A stretch of 64,000 bases of DNA from Rhynchonema sp. JSB1_4 (Eukaryota > Nematoda > Chromadorea > Monhysterida > Xyalidae). Position numbers and translations under genes: made by a program. Position 1 is the stretch's first letter, and each line of letters opens with the position of its first letter. The notes beneath the pieces are model-generated. The model worked only from the letters and a program-made list of their open reading frames with translations, was not told the DNA's origin and made no database searches. Below, piece after piece: positions 1 to 10,503 of this stretch. The stretch covers positions 34,836 through 98,835 of the forward strand of contig JASAMV010005838.1 of NCBI GenBank assembly GCA_030248065.1, written 5' to 3'.

Positions 1-861
1 TTAATGAGAAAAAGTAGCTGCATGAGCCCGAACATACTGTATACATATATACGAAAAATCTCCAAAAATACCCAAGCGTTCCCTGAAGCCTCCACACATA
101 CAGTAAGAGCGTTAGGTGGGTGGGGGCACATGGTCAGATTTGCAAGTCGGATAAGAAGACACACGTGGTGGGTTGGGTGAGGCTGAGCGCCACAGGGTCC
201 ATTTAGGTTGGGCGTCAGAAACAATGCAGATAAATAAAGAGACTAAGAAGCGCAGCGGACAAGCCTACCAAACCGGCCTGCAAGCATGCATGTCCATTGG
301 GGCTGCTCAATGCCATAACAGCTTTGGCGCCACTGTAGGCGCAGTGTATTACACTTCGGCTGTACATAAATGTACATGAATGCTGGTGGGCACAAAGTGA
401 GTATGTATACGTACGTGTTCTTATAATAATACACCGACGGGTGATGTTATGATACTGCACGTGGAAGCGCCGTAAGGTGTACAATGGTTCAATCTTGAAT
501 GGTACCGTATTGTAGGTTCATGGCACTGCAACGGACAGAAGCGTGCCCAGGTACCCATGACTCTCAAGTCACTGTGCGAACCGTATACCTACATATACTC
601 AGCTACCTACAAGATAACGAATGTTCCCCAGAATGCAAAGCGAACACCAGGCCATAATTTGAACATGCGCCACGGAGTAGGCTGTATGTAGGTAGCATTT
701 GTTTGAGTCTTTCGGAGCCAAGTGACCGTCGTTTCCTAAGGTATACCTTACAAGTGCGTAATGTAGCCGTATTAGAGTGCGGCACATGATGACACACGAA
801 ATCTATCAAACGAACAATTCATAAATTAACTCAATTTGCGACCGAAATTTTGAACAATCAA
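1..861. other. Intergenic, no gene seen
   Basis: Short frames occur on both strands but none has a recognisable motif or convincing splice sites. The sequence is AT-leaning with alternating pyrimidine-purine runs such as tacatacata. Confidence 0.4.
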
Positions 862-961
862 CTAAAGCGGCCGGGCTTCCGGACCTGTTGAATCTTCACG
901 AAGCAAACTTTCTCGAACCCGGCCCGAACTCAAACTACGCCATACGGCAAACGGGGCCGTT

Positions 962-1493
962 TTGGTGTATAAACTGGCATACAGTTTAGTGCTCAATAAA
1001 GTACCGATTCCTCGGACACGGCGCCTGGAGCGTAAGTTCAGAATAAATGGGAACCACACATGGTTGCGTGCTAAATTGAGTTCTGGAACGGACGTGTGGC
1101 CAATAAAAAGACCAATTTCGTATCACGGTTATGGGCCGGGGTTGGGGGGACTAATCAAGATAGTCTAAGCCCCCCGGCCTAAGGCCAAACAGGCTGCTGC
1201 ATATGCTGCCGGCAAAGGTGTAGCCCGGCAAGGCTTTATGGCTCAGAAAAAGAAAAGCAACAACAACCACGAACCATGCCAGTTTAAAATACTTTATGCG
1301 GAGCGAAAACCGTAAAAACTATACGATTTTACACATCCACACAAACTGGTGGACAGAATCATACGCGCCGATCACCCACTGAAATATACGCTCATTTCAG
1401 CTCATTATTCACAAGGGCAGCTGTCGAAAAAAGTGACCGCACTCGTGGGCGCGGCGAGGTTAAAAAATGAGAGTACCTGGTGATCTACTACCG
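962..1493 (+). pseudogene. Degenerate open frame, unknown protein
   Basis: One plus-strand frame runs from about 962 to 1493 and is broken only by two TAA codons, at 1166-1168 and near 1314. The middle part (about 1169-1312) is rich in Ala, Lys and Gln with a basic KKK stretch. The last part (about 1318-1493) has a regular mix of charged and hydrophobic residues. I do not recognise the family. It could be a decayed gene or captured fragment, or chance openness in a locally GC-richer stretch. Confidence 0.22.
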
Positions 1494-1499
1494 GGCATA

Positions 1500-4400
1500 T
1501 AGTCGTTTGCAAAACTGGAATTAATCGACAAATTTATGCATTCTGCCTACTTTCACCCATATGTTCATTTTTAAACTCGACCGCTGGTGATATTTGTTGG
1601 ACTATATTGTTGAGTGGCTAACCCAAACATATTCACGTCAACGATTAATGGTTTTGAAGATGGGCGGTGTCGGTGTTCAGTTTTTTGCACGCAACCTAAG
1701 CGATGCGAATATAGTTTACCGCGCGTTAAAAAGCTAAAGTGAACTATTGTTTATTACGACACGATTATGTACAATGCAGCTTAGAAGGGACGTTCTAAAC
1801 CAGACCAGCTAATGTCTGGGTTGCCTTGAGGGCTGCATTGAAGCAAGAAATACCAATGTTATTGGTCAGACGGTAAGGTGCTTTGAGGGCACGCCTTTGC
1901 GCAAGACCTTACCGTCAGACCAGCTAAAACTAAAAGCTTATTTGGTATACTTTAGCTTTCGGTGATATCGGAGTTCAAAAAACGTAAAAAACAAGAACCC
2001 AAACCGGGTATATCTTGTTACGCACCTTTGGAGCCGGAACGCCATAAAATTGGAAACTACATAAATCGAGTATAATGCAGTCTGCCCCATGGTACATGCG
2101 ACGTATATTTCGGTCTTTGGTACTGGTGTACCTTTAGCCAATCAAAGACAAGCCAAACGAAATACAAGCTCAAAGAAAGAACGACGAATTAAGCCCCCAC
2201 AGCCACTCTTGGCACACGTTGGCACCAAAGCTGCTAATGAATTTCCTTAAAGGGCGCATGACACCATGAAATTGACGACAAGCATTAAAGGCAGACAGCC
2301 GCAATACCCGGAAACATGGAAATTGATACATGCAGCTGCAGGGGTACATAAGCGTGAAAAATGGACAAAATGAACAACGAGACACCAACCGGTGGTAAAG
2401 TTGCGCAAAACTATTAGCATCTAGAAATTGGTGCAGATAGAATAACACTTGGTATTGGCAGTGTTTTTCTTTTTGTTGGAACAGGTTGACTTAGAGATTC
2501 AACGAAACTAAACTTGAACTTGCTATATGCCTCGATGTTCGATATAATAATCCGCAAAGCGAAAAAAACAAGAGTTAGAGAGGATTTTGAACTCTCGATG
2601 GATTATATAATCGCTCCGCGCGCCTCACCGCCTGTGATTTCATCAGCTGCGTCAAAAATTGCCAATATGAACGAAGAAAAACTGGGACAAAAATTATGCG
2701 TGTATTATTTCATTAGTTTATTGATAACAATAAATTGTCCTGGATTCAAATCTCGACGGTGTATAGCGCGTAGGTGCTGGAACAAAATCAACATTGGGAA
2801 CAAATATTCTGCTGAAATTTTGCGAACGATTTCCAAATCCACACAAACCCCACAGAGCTTCAGGTATATACACGAAAGAGACTTGAAAGATTTCACTCAT
2901 CTTTCTCTCTGTGTGTGTGTTTTGCGAGAGAGATCAGAGGTAATAAACCGAGTAAGTAGGATATTCAAGTAACATCAGCTGTGCGTAAAAACCACACGAA
3001 GAAGAATTATGCGAAATTCGCGCGCGCGCAACTTGTGTACGCGCGTGGATTGCGGATTTTATGCGTGCGGCATGAGCCCTTTAGAACAACACACAGGTAT
3101 GGGATTCGCCACAATCGTTTAAAGGGAAGCGCGCATAATCATTATCGTGATCATCAAACATAAACGAATGTGAGATATGTATATACAACTCTTCAAAGAG
3201 TTGTGCACTGCTACACTGCGTCATAATATGCATAGACTTTTTCTCTTTCGCGCATTGAATGCCAAACATGGCCATGATGTCACAGCGTGTCTGAGCTCCC
3301 ACAATCGCGGTGACTGGTGACAAATGTTTATAATCTGCAAAAGATGCACAAACGCGTAATCGGAATTTGCAGTACGTGAGAAGAACATTGAAAGGTGTAC
3401 GTACCTGGTTAGTATACTTCACTTGGGGGTTTCAAGGTTGTGGACGCGTACTACAGGCACCCATGCAAAGCACGCATTTAGGAGCATGGCCAACCCAAAC
3501 CACCACACTGGCTGACTGGTTACTGGTTTGTACTTGGAAATCAGCACCTTTGGAGCATGAATACAGAGTGATTCGACCATAAATCATAAGAAGGCAACAA
3601 GGCAAGGTAAGTCTATAAATCAGGTTTCCCTTGTCTCAGAAGAACCCCGCCGATTCCAACCACAGAGAGGTGGCAATGTTCAAGGAGCGGGAAGTCAAGT
3701 GCACTGTGTCTCTTGTTTTCGCTTTCTTTGCAACACGACACACATGACACATGACAAAGCGTGCCGATCACAGTCTCTTGAATCATCTATCGATCGATTT
3801 ATCATATGAACTTAATTTTTTCAAAAGTCATAACGGCTTTAGATTGCAGTAGTGTGGGCAAGTTCCCCGGTTCTTAAACTCTTTTGGGTGCCAAACCAAG
3901 GGAGGGCCCGGAGACCCGGTTAGCGAATCTCTTGCACACCAAAGAACAAATATTCCAGATCCTATAAAAGACGTCAATCGTACGTTATAACGTCCGCAAT
4001 GCACACATCTCCATGAGCGGATAATCCACACGACCAACCGAACTGATGGAACACGTAAATTGCAACCAATGCGCCGTGAAACTGCTCGCTGTGTATACCT
4101 GGGGAGGTACAGTCCAGCCTCGATATAGTATGACACATAATCTGGAGGACTGCATTTTGTTCATTGCTATACATATACACAGGAGGTTCCATCAATTTTT
4201 GGGGCTCATGGATTCAACAGGTTGGTTTGGGACGAAAACAGCACATCACCGAACGGGCACTAATGAAGAGGGCCCGCTGTAAACATCACCGCACACACAA
4301 ATAAGTCTACGATGGTGCACGACACCATACGTACGGTTTGCGTTAAAAAAGATATTCGTGTTGGATTTGGATATGAGCATATAGTGTATGTAGGCTCCAC

Positions 4401-4900
4401 ACATTGAGGGTTCCAAATTATGCGGAGGGCTTCGAGCCTGATCACAACAACAAAGATTCAGTGTATTTTGGTTCCGATTGTTTCAACCGTGTCCAACACA
4501 AGATTTACCAAAATCCTATTCATTCACCAATCCGCAACCGAACCAAAAATCTGCATCTTTTGCCAAAGTCAAGGTCAAGAAACGCTCATGACACACCGTC
4601 GTCAAAAGCGTTTTTTTTCGCGCGCGATTGCCTGGGCACTGGTGTAGCTCGGGCGCAAATTAAGGATCGTTTGACATCATAACAACACAATTTTGATGCG
4701 CGCACGGACAGAATCACAAACGAAGAATACTAGGAAGCAATGTCCTTTCAAAGATAACATGTGTTCGTTAATGGCAGTTTTGTTGCGAATCTTTGACAGA
4801 ATCAATCAGAATGTTATGACATGTTCAGAAAAGGCTCAATTTTTTGCAAATAACGAGTACACCGCAAGACATTACGGTGTCGAAATCGATTTGATGATGC
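1500..4900. other. Gene-free stretch
   Basis: No frame here has family motifs. The 152-codon frame at 2514-2972 is low in complexity and has no credible splice context. A (GT)n-like run lies near 2910-2920 and short GCGC-rich patches near 3020-3070. Confidence 0.35.
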
Positions 4901-4904
4901 TAGT

Positions 4905-5146
4905 ATAGTAAATTTCCAAATTCGGTGCCGCACAGTAACGTACGCCCCATAGTTAATGTCAGGTTCTAAACCCGAAAATCAACTTGTGAAACATTCGGAC
5001 GACCAGCCCACACGCAACTTGCCAGCCAGCCAGACAGCTGCGCGCAATGTTTCAGAATCGCGCATGGTTAGCGTTCAGATTTATAACTTGACATTAACTA
5101 TGGGGCGTATTTTACTGTGCGGCAGCGAATTTGGAATTTTACCATA
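4905..5146. mobile_element. Palindromic MITE, family A (AGTAAATTTCC termini)
   Basis: The left end reads agtaaatttccaaattcgg followed by tgccgcacagtaa; the right end is its reverse complement with few changes. The inner arms (gccccatagttaatgtc) are also inverted. No protein is encoded. Related copies lie at 42857-43091, 48554-49105 and 59481-59717, and a more distant one at 36276-36522. It is a non-autonomous terminal-inverted-repeat element of uncertain superfamily; TA at the edges may be the target duplication. Confidence 0.7.
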
Positions 5147-5149
5147 CAA

Positions 5150-7880
5150 TGTAATGTATTTGGTGATAGGATCAAAAACACACACCGCGCTTTTGGGGGG
5201 CGCAAAACGCTTGTGACTATTTGAAACCCACGGTGCGGCGTGACATACAAAATGATGGCTGCGTTATGAAAGGATTGACATAGAAAACTGTGCAATTATA
5301 CATTCATTGTGAACTAAAATTCAAGACCGTTTATATGTAAAATACAAACCTTTTGCCATGAACTACAACCGAACTGTGTAAATTACAGCTTCATTATTTC
5401 CAACAGCATTGACCAACCACCCATGCGGGTATTTCCGTTTCATACGTCAAAAAGTGTAGGCGGCGCCGTTGGATCATACTGGAAAACGTACTATTATTGT
5501 GACGACTTGGCAGAAAATCACACCCCCGTGAACGGTCGTGCGAAAAGTAAATTTTCTTTTCCGTTTGTTTTCGCAAAATCTTGGACACAACAAAGATGGA
5601 GCACGATGTTTACTTCTGGCAGTATATCATGAAACCGTGATTGTTTTTCTCGAAAAACTAATATACATACCTAGTCATACAGCGAGTCACGTGGAACTTG
5701 AATAACAATTTGCGTGCAACAGACGAAAATACGAACTGCCGCTTTCAATTGCGGACCGAAAATGGAAAATGCTCAACGATGAAACGCGCACTGTAAACAA
5801 AATTCCACCAAATTGAAACTATACATGGCACCACCGCTTGGATACCTGTTATTTACACAAGTTTTTTAAGCCCGAACTTAGTGCAGCAAACTTTAGTCGA
5901 AACGTGCAAATAATGATCGGTTACACAATAAAATTTCAGTAAAAATCTGCTACCTCGCATTTTTTGATGCGGCTGAAAGCAGTACTGTGTACAGGCACGT
6001 GCATATTCCGGAAACCAACCGGTATCCGTTGAGTGACGTAAACTGAGTATAATTATACCGTTTTACATGGACTTGCGTAAAATGATAGCAACAGAACCGC
6101 AAAAACATTATTTCGCAGGTGTATGGCACAGTTTTAAGCATTCAGTATTCTGTAAAAAAATTGAACTTTATGAGAGATCTGTTACCACTAATCACTGGTA
6201 ACACATTTGTCATAAAGTTCAGCTTTTTTGTGAAATTCTGAAACCACACAAGTCACAACAAAACTGCATAAAAAACAACGATCTGATATGCCTTGGTCTC
6301 ATGAGATGCCGCCCTCAAAGGAAAAGAACGTTTAGCCGCTTGACTCTGACGTGGTTACATCCTGGCGGATTGAATAGAGTTGCTGACGGAGGGCTATGAC
6401 GGGACTGGTACAAACTGTCATGGACAAGCCAAAGTATCCCGAACCTTAAAGTACATGGTACCATCCCAAAGCAACGCCCTCAAAATATACTATTCCAGAA
6501 AGTATAGCCGAACAGGCCCTGTAACTTTGTTATGATGCGCCAAAAATGCCATAAATACTTCAGCCCAGCCGTCTGGTAGGCGCCTTCGGTTATAGGAGTC
6601 ATTTTGAACTCAGGCAGGCACCATGCGCTTGCACACTTTTTTAACGCGGACATCAGAAGGCTTGGTTTGCTTGCTACATTGGGCATGTTTGGAACTTTTT
6701 TACTGGGGGTGGGTGTTATTCGGCGGGGTTCTAGTCTCCGCCCGGCACCGCAATATTTTGGGCTTTACGGGGAGCGCAAATTAATGAACATCAGTGGTGC
6801 TGACAGACACTCAGCATGACGCATAGGGTTTGATGGATTAGCGTGCAGCCTGTGCGTGACAGGGGCTTAAAGGAAACATCAAGTTCGGCTTGGAGTTCAC
6901 TCTCGGACCTGGGCCGGTTGCAATACTATTCCTGCTTTCGTGTAAACTGACCAAACGAACAATCGGACAATTTTTTGACCAGCGTAAAAGTTGTTTTTAC
7001 TCGACTTGGACAACTGTAACGCTCATTGGTTGCTTGATGCTCAAAAATGTCCCAATAAATCTGTCATCATGACCCAAGCTGGAGATCGAGGTATGTACAA
7101 TTGTGTCAAATAAGGAGAATAAGAAAAAGGCCAATATACATATATGAACCGACATCATAGATTGGTTTCGAACTATTCGAACTAGAACCCTAAGGTTAAA
7201 CATCAGCCAGCTATATGCAGTCACAGCATGATAATATCAAAACCAAGTGGGGATTCATTATGCTAACCGCGCGCATTCCAAAAAAAGCCGAGATCACCGA
7301 ATGGAGGTAAGATGCCCACGGGCATGGGCACGGGCTAAGCGTGCTAGAACTAATAGAGGCACTACGAGATGGAATTCTCAGTTAAAAACAAAAATTTTTG
7401 CCAGGTCATCTTATATCTCAGAGACCATAAATCTTCACTCGCTTTATTTTGTTTGTCGTTAGCCAGTCTCGGTCACAAAACAGTTGCAACAACAATGAGC
7501 AAGCCATCGTATAGCTCATACGATGCACAGCAAAAATAAACAAAGTTTGATCGAATATTGGCGGCTCCGAGTCTAAATTGGGTTCAAACACGAAACTACA
7601 CAATGTCTCTGAGGCCTAAATCAAACAAAACTTGTGTGATACGGTTGCGTGCAACTGGTGGGTCAGTCAGTGCACCCAGAAAATATAGAACTAGACGTTT
7701 TCTGAGTTACATAAATAGTTTTGGTGTGTCAAATAAGGTGTCTAAAATGAAGACATGTGTACTCCCGTGGGGCATGGCCTGTCTCTCCACGACACAACAA
7801 ACGATCAGATGTAGCTTTTTTCGAAAGGCTTGGTTTGAACTGTATGAAGTGAACTATACTTGTCCTGTTCGCTAGAGGCT
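5150..7880. other. Gene-free stretch
   Basis: No exon can be supported. A minus-strand frame around 6480-6690 is open but has no known motif. An imperfect hairpin with loop centre near 6185 joins caaagttcaa-like arms (6160-6180 and 6210-6230). Confidence 0.35.
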
Positions 7881-7884
7881 AATA

Positions 7885-8038
7885 CAGTCTGCCCTATTTA
7901 TAGTGACATACTTCTCGAATCAAACATTTTCGGACTATAACATGACAGTTTTGTTCAGAAAGGGGATTTGGGTTTAACAGCAGATTGGGGACTAAACTGA
8001 TGTTCACGATTAAGAATGATTATAAAGACGGTTGACTG
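7885..8038. mobile_element. Tc1/mariner-like MITE
   Basis: The ends read CAGTCTGCCCTATTTATA and, reversed, CAGTCAACCGTCTTTATA. The element is flanked by TA on both sides (7883-7884, 8039-8040). CAGTC-type termini with a TA duplication are typical of mariner/pogo-like elements. At 154 bp it has no coding capacity. Confidence 0.6.
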
Positions 8039-8176
8039 TATGAAAGAAGATCTGATAGAACAACACTGATAACTAGCGGTCATAAAACGCCTACATGTAC
8101 ATACCTAGTCGAAGGGTGTGCAATAAATAATATTCAAATATTTTTCAAAAAAAACAAGCGCAGTGCTCTCTTAAGG

Positions 8177-8411
8177 TGGAGTTATACTTGTTCATTTTAG
8201 GCTTGTAGACAATGAGGACAAAATTTTGTTTGAGTCATACTTTGTGATAGTATTGGAGCACTAATTTCGACCAGCGCAAAAGTTGTTCCCCTTCACCACT
8301 TGAACAACTTTTACGCTGGTCGAAATTAGTCCTCCACCGCTATCACGAAAAATGATTCGCAGAAAATTTTGTCCTTATTGTCTACAAGCCCAAAATGGAC
8401 AAGAATAACTG
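8177..8411. repeat. Near-perfect palindrome
   Basis: The arms meet near 8294. The left arm contains ctaatttcgaccagcgcaaa and the right arm its inverted copy; the outer arms carry ggacaaaattttg and its complement. It is probably a foldback MITE. No target duplication is clear. Confidence 0.65.
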
Positions 8412-8665
8412 CAGCTTTAGTCAACATTTCTCCCGCGCTCAAAAGTAATACCGGGCAAAAAGTCCAAACAAGCGCCTGATTTGTAGCGTAGTGTCAAAAT
8501 CTACTCAATTTGGCAAGCCCCTTTGTGACAGATTGTATACTAGACCTTTTGGATCTATGGTAGCAGCCCGAAGCTGGATTTTGAATAATGCAGCATGCTA
8601 TTTTTGGGGTTTGGGCTGCATTAATTGAAACCAAACCGAGAGCTAAAGCAAAGCGACACAAAATA

Positions 8666-8746
8666 GAGTAAGAGTATCACGCGTGATCCTCTTGTATTCC
8701 ACATTCATTCTGGTATTTGCTACGGATAAACCTTAGTGGTTTAATT
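8666..8746 (+). repeat. 81-bp direct repeat, left copy
   Basis: The sequence from gagtaagagtatcacgcgtg to ttagtggtttaatt is repeated without a visible mismatch at 9830-9910. The two copies bracket the lysine-rich ORF. Inside it is a small palindrome, atcacgcgtgat. Confidence 0.85.
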
Positions 8747-8820
8747 GGCGGACGTCTGCGAGGTACGATCCTCGTGGCTCCGCGCGTGCCAAGCGCGTTA
8801 CTGTTCGCGGCCCAAGAAAG

Positions 8821-9693
8821 ATGAAGGCGTATTCGTGGCGCAAGAAAGTGGCCGAGGCCAAGAAGAAAAATTGGAAAAGAATTTATTTGGATGGGCAAGA
8901 CACCTACGAACTGTTCAAGGCATTTGAAGATTGGAGTAAGTCAATGCCGTACAATGATGACCTGTGCAAAGAGTGGGTCTGTGCGATGTACGATGCGGTA
9001 AATTATGGGACGTGGCAAGGTTTGGACCGTGTCGTTTATTTGGTTGAAATGGAGGAGAGAAAGAAAGAAAGAGAAGAATGGTTGAAAGAAGTGAAGAGAT
9101 TGATGGAACCGGCACCGAAAGTTGCGAAGTTTTTGACCGGTAAACCGTTGGTGCCCGTCAAGTTGTGGCAGGTAAAAGAAGAAAATATTGAGTCCCCCCA
9201 GAAGAAGTCGGCTGAGGTACCTGAAGAACCCGCTCCCATGTCCCCAATTCCGAATGCCACCCCTGACCCGTGTGTCGTGTTGTTCGACGTCGCGTGTGAA
9301 GAGCAGATGTCGGACACGACACCGACGTTGCGGCCGACGAAATATGAACAGGAGGAAATTCAATGGATTGTATGGCCGAGCGTCGACAAGGCAAAGAAAA
9401 AGAAGACCAAGGGAAAGCGGAAGGAAAAGAAAAAGAAGGAGGTAAAGAAAAAGACAAAGAAAAAGAAAAGGAAGAGACGCAACGGACGAGAGAAACCGCG
9501 ACCGACAAAGTCAAAGACCGAATTGACAAAAACGAAGAAAAGTGTGCGACGTGGCGCCACGACGACAACCAACCACGCAAACAAACTGACGACGTTGCTG
9601 ATTGACTGCGCCACGTCGAATGCAAGCGATGTGAAGAAAGAAATTGTGGCGCGAGGTCGAGGTGTCAAAAAGAAGAGAGAAAAATCATTATGA
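8821..9693 (+). CDS. Intronless lysine-rich hypothetical protein (290 aa)
   Basis: This is the longest uninterrupted frame in the window and has a TGA stop. Residues 1-100 are a mixed-charge, probably helical region with several Trp and two Cys. Residues 100-170 are Pro-rich. Residues 190-240 are almost entirely Lys, Arg and Glu, resembling a nuclear or nucleolar localisation tract. The frame stays open upstream to about 8737, so the true start could be earlier or an upstream exon could join. I do not recognise the family. Unlike the other genes here it has no introns, and it lies between two identical 81-bp direct repeats, which suggests a mobile or retro-copied unit. The first ATG after a basic stretch was taken as start. 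Confidence 0.6.
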   Translation: MKAYSWRKKVAEAKKKNWKRIYLDGQDTYELFKAFEDWSKSMPYNDDLCKEWVCAMYDAVNYGTWQGLDRVVYLVEMEERKKEREEWLKEVKRLMEPAPKVAKFLTGKPLVPVKLWQVKEENIESPQKKSAEVPEEPAPMSPIPNATPDPCVVLFDVACEEQMSDTTPTLRPTKYEQEEIQWIVWPSVDKAKKKKTKGKRKEKKKKEVKKKTKKKKRKRRNGREKPRPTKSKTELTKTKKSVRRGATTTTNHANKLTTLLIDCATSNASDVKKEIVARGRGVKKKREKSL

Positions 9694-9829
9694 GCTCTGG
9701 TTTCTGTTGTATTTAGGCTGGTTTTAGGAATTAAAATGAAGTGATAAAGCGACACCGGGTGATTTTCGCCAATTTTCATCTATATTTATACCCCAAATTT
9801 CGTTTCCATAGGCTCCCTTGGCGGGGGAG

Positions 9830-9910
9830 GAGTAAGAGTATCACGCGTGATCCTCTTGTATTCCACATTCATTCTGGTATTTGCTACGGATAAACCTTAG
9901 TGGTTTAATT
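9830..9910 (+). repeat. 81-bp direct repeat, right copy
   Basis: Identical, as far as I can read, to 8666-8746. It starts 136 bp after the stop codon of the lysine-rich ORF, following a gcgggggagg stretch. Confidence 0.85.
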
Positions 9911-10212
9911 ATAGCACCGATACTTGGTTGAATAAAAAGTTCTAAAGAGCTCAGGTGAGGCGCATAATAAAATTTGAAACACACATAAAGTGCAAAAAAT
10001 TGACTGACCAATGCAAAAAACTTGGCTCATGCATTTTCAAGTTTATGGCTTTCTGAGTTGTTTTTTACGACTTTGGCGTGGTATTATGTTGATATGACGT
10101 GTAAACAAGATAAGGAAAAAAGTGTCATCAAACACAAAAAACTGCTCATGCCAAACGAAAAGGAAACCAATCCCAAAATAATTTTGAAACATCAGCCAGT
10201 TGGGCAACATAC

Positions 10213-10284
10213 CTGCGGCAGAGCGGTGAGCACTTTCTGCTTGACGTCCCAAACAATCTCATCCACGTTGACTTGCATGCATTT
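10213..10284 (-). CDS. Shank-like exon 2
   Basis: Twenty-four codons, phase 0 at both ends, between a pyrimidine-rich CAG acceptor and a GTATGT donor. It carries the conserved KC and VW..KQKVL residues of the SPN domain. Confidence 0.7.
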
Positions 10285-10503
10285 CTGAAACAAAAACATG
10301 AATAAAAGGTTTTTCGGGATCATCAATGATTAAAGTTGAAATATCGAATTAGGACACGTTTCGTTGAACAAAATCAATCGATAACGTGAGAATTTATGAA
10401 AATTTCAACAGAAAACATTATCATAACTACTTCCGACCTGAATCTGAAAGTCCGGCACGTAGATCTGCACATTGATCACTTCGTCGTCTTGTGTCACGCT
10501 CAT
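10213..10503 (-). CDS. Shank-like scaffold protein, first two coding exons (partial)
   Basis: Exon 1 (10503 to 10438, 22 codons) begins with ATG and ends CAG|GTCGGA. Exon 2 (10284 to 10213, 24 codons) has a TTTTTGTTTCAG acceptor and a CAG|GTATGT donor. They join in phase 0. The peptide contains VQIYVPDF then, after the junction, KCMQVN and VWDVKQKVLTAL. This matches the start of the Shank SPN (ubiquitin-like) domain, where vertebrate proteins have a V-x-IPDLQ...KCL...VW..KQRVL.AL pattern. Shank proteins scaffold postsynaptic and cortical complexes through ankyrin, SH3, PDZ and SAM domains. I found no further exons to the left, so the rest lies in unseen exons or beyond position 1. Confidence 0.72.
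10438..10503 (-). CDS. Shank-like exon 1 (start codon)
   Basis: Twenty-two codons from ATG (cat at 10501-10503 on plus) to CAG before a GTCGGA donor. The acidic TQDDE stretch precedes the first beta strand of the SPN domain. Confidence 0.68.

Noticed and set aside
862..1059. Minus-strand frame as a last Shank exon
   Set aside because: It does not end in a SAM domain, as Shank proteins do, and no intermediate exons are seen.
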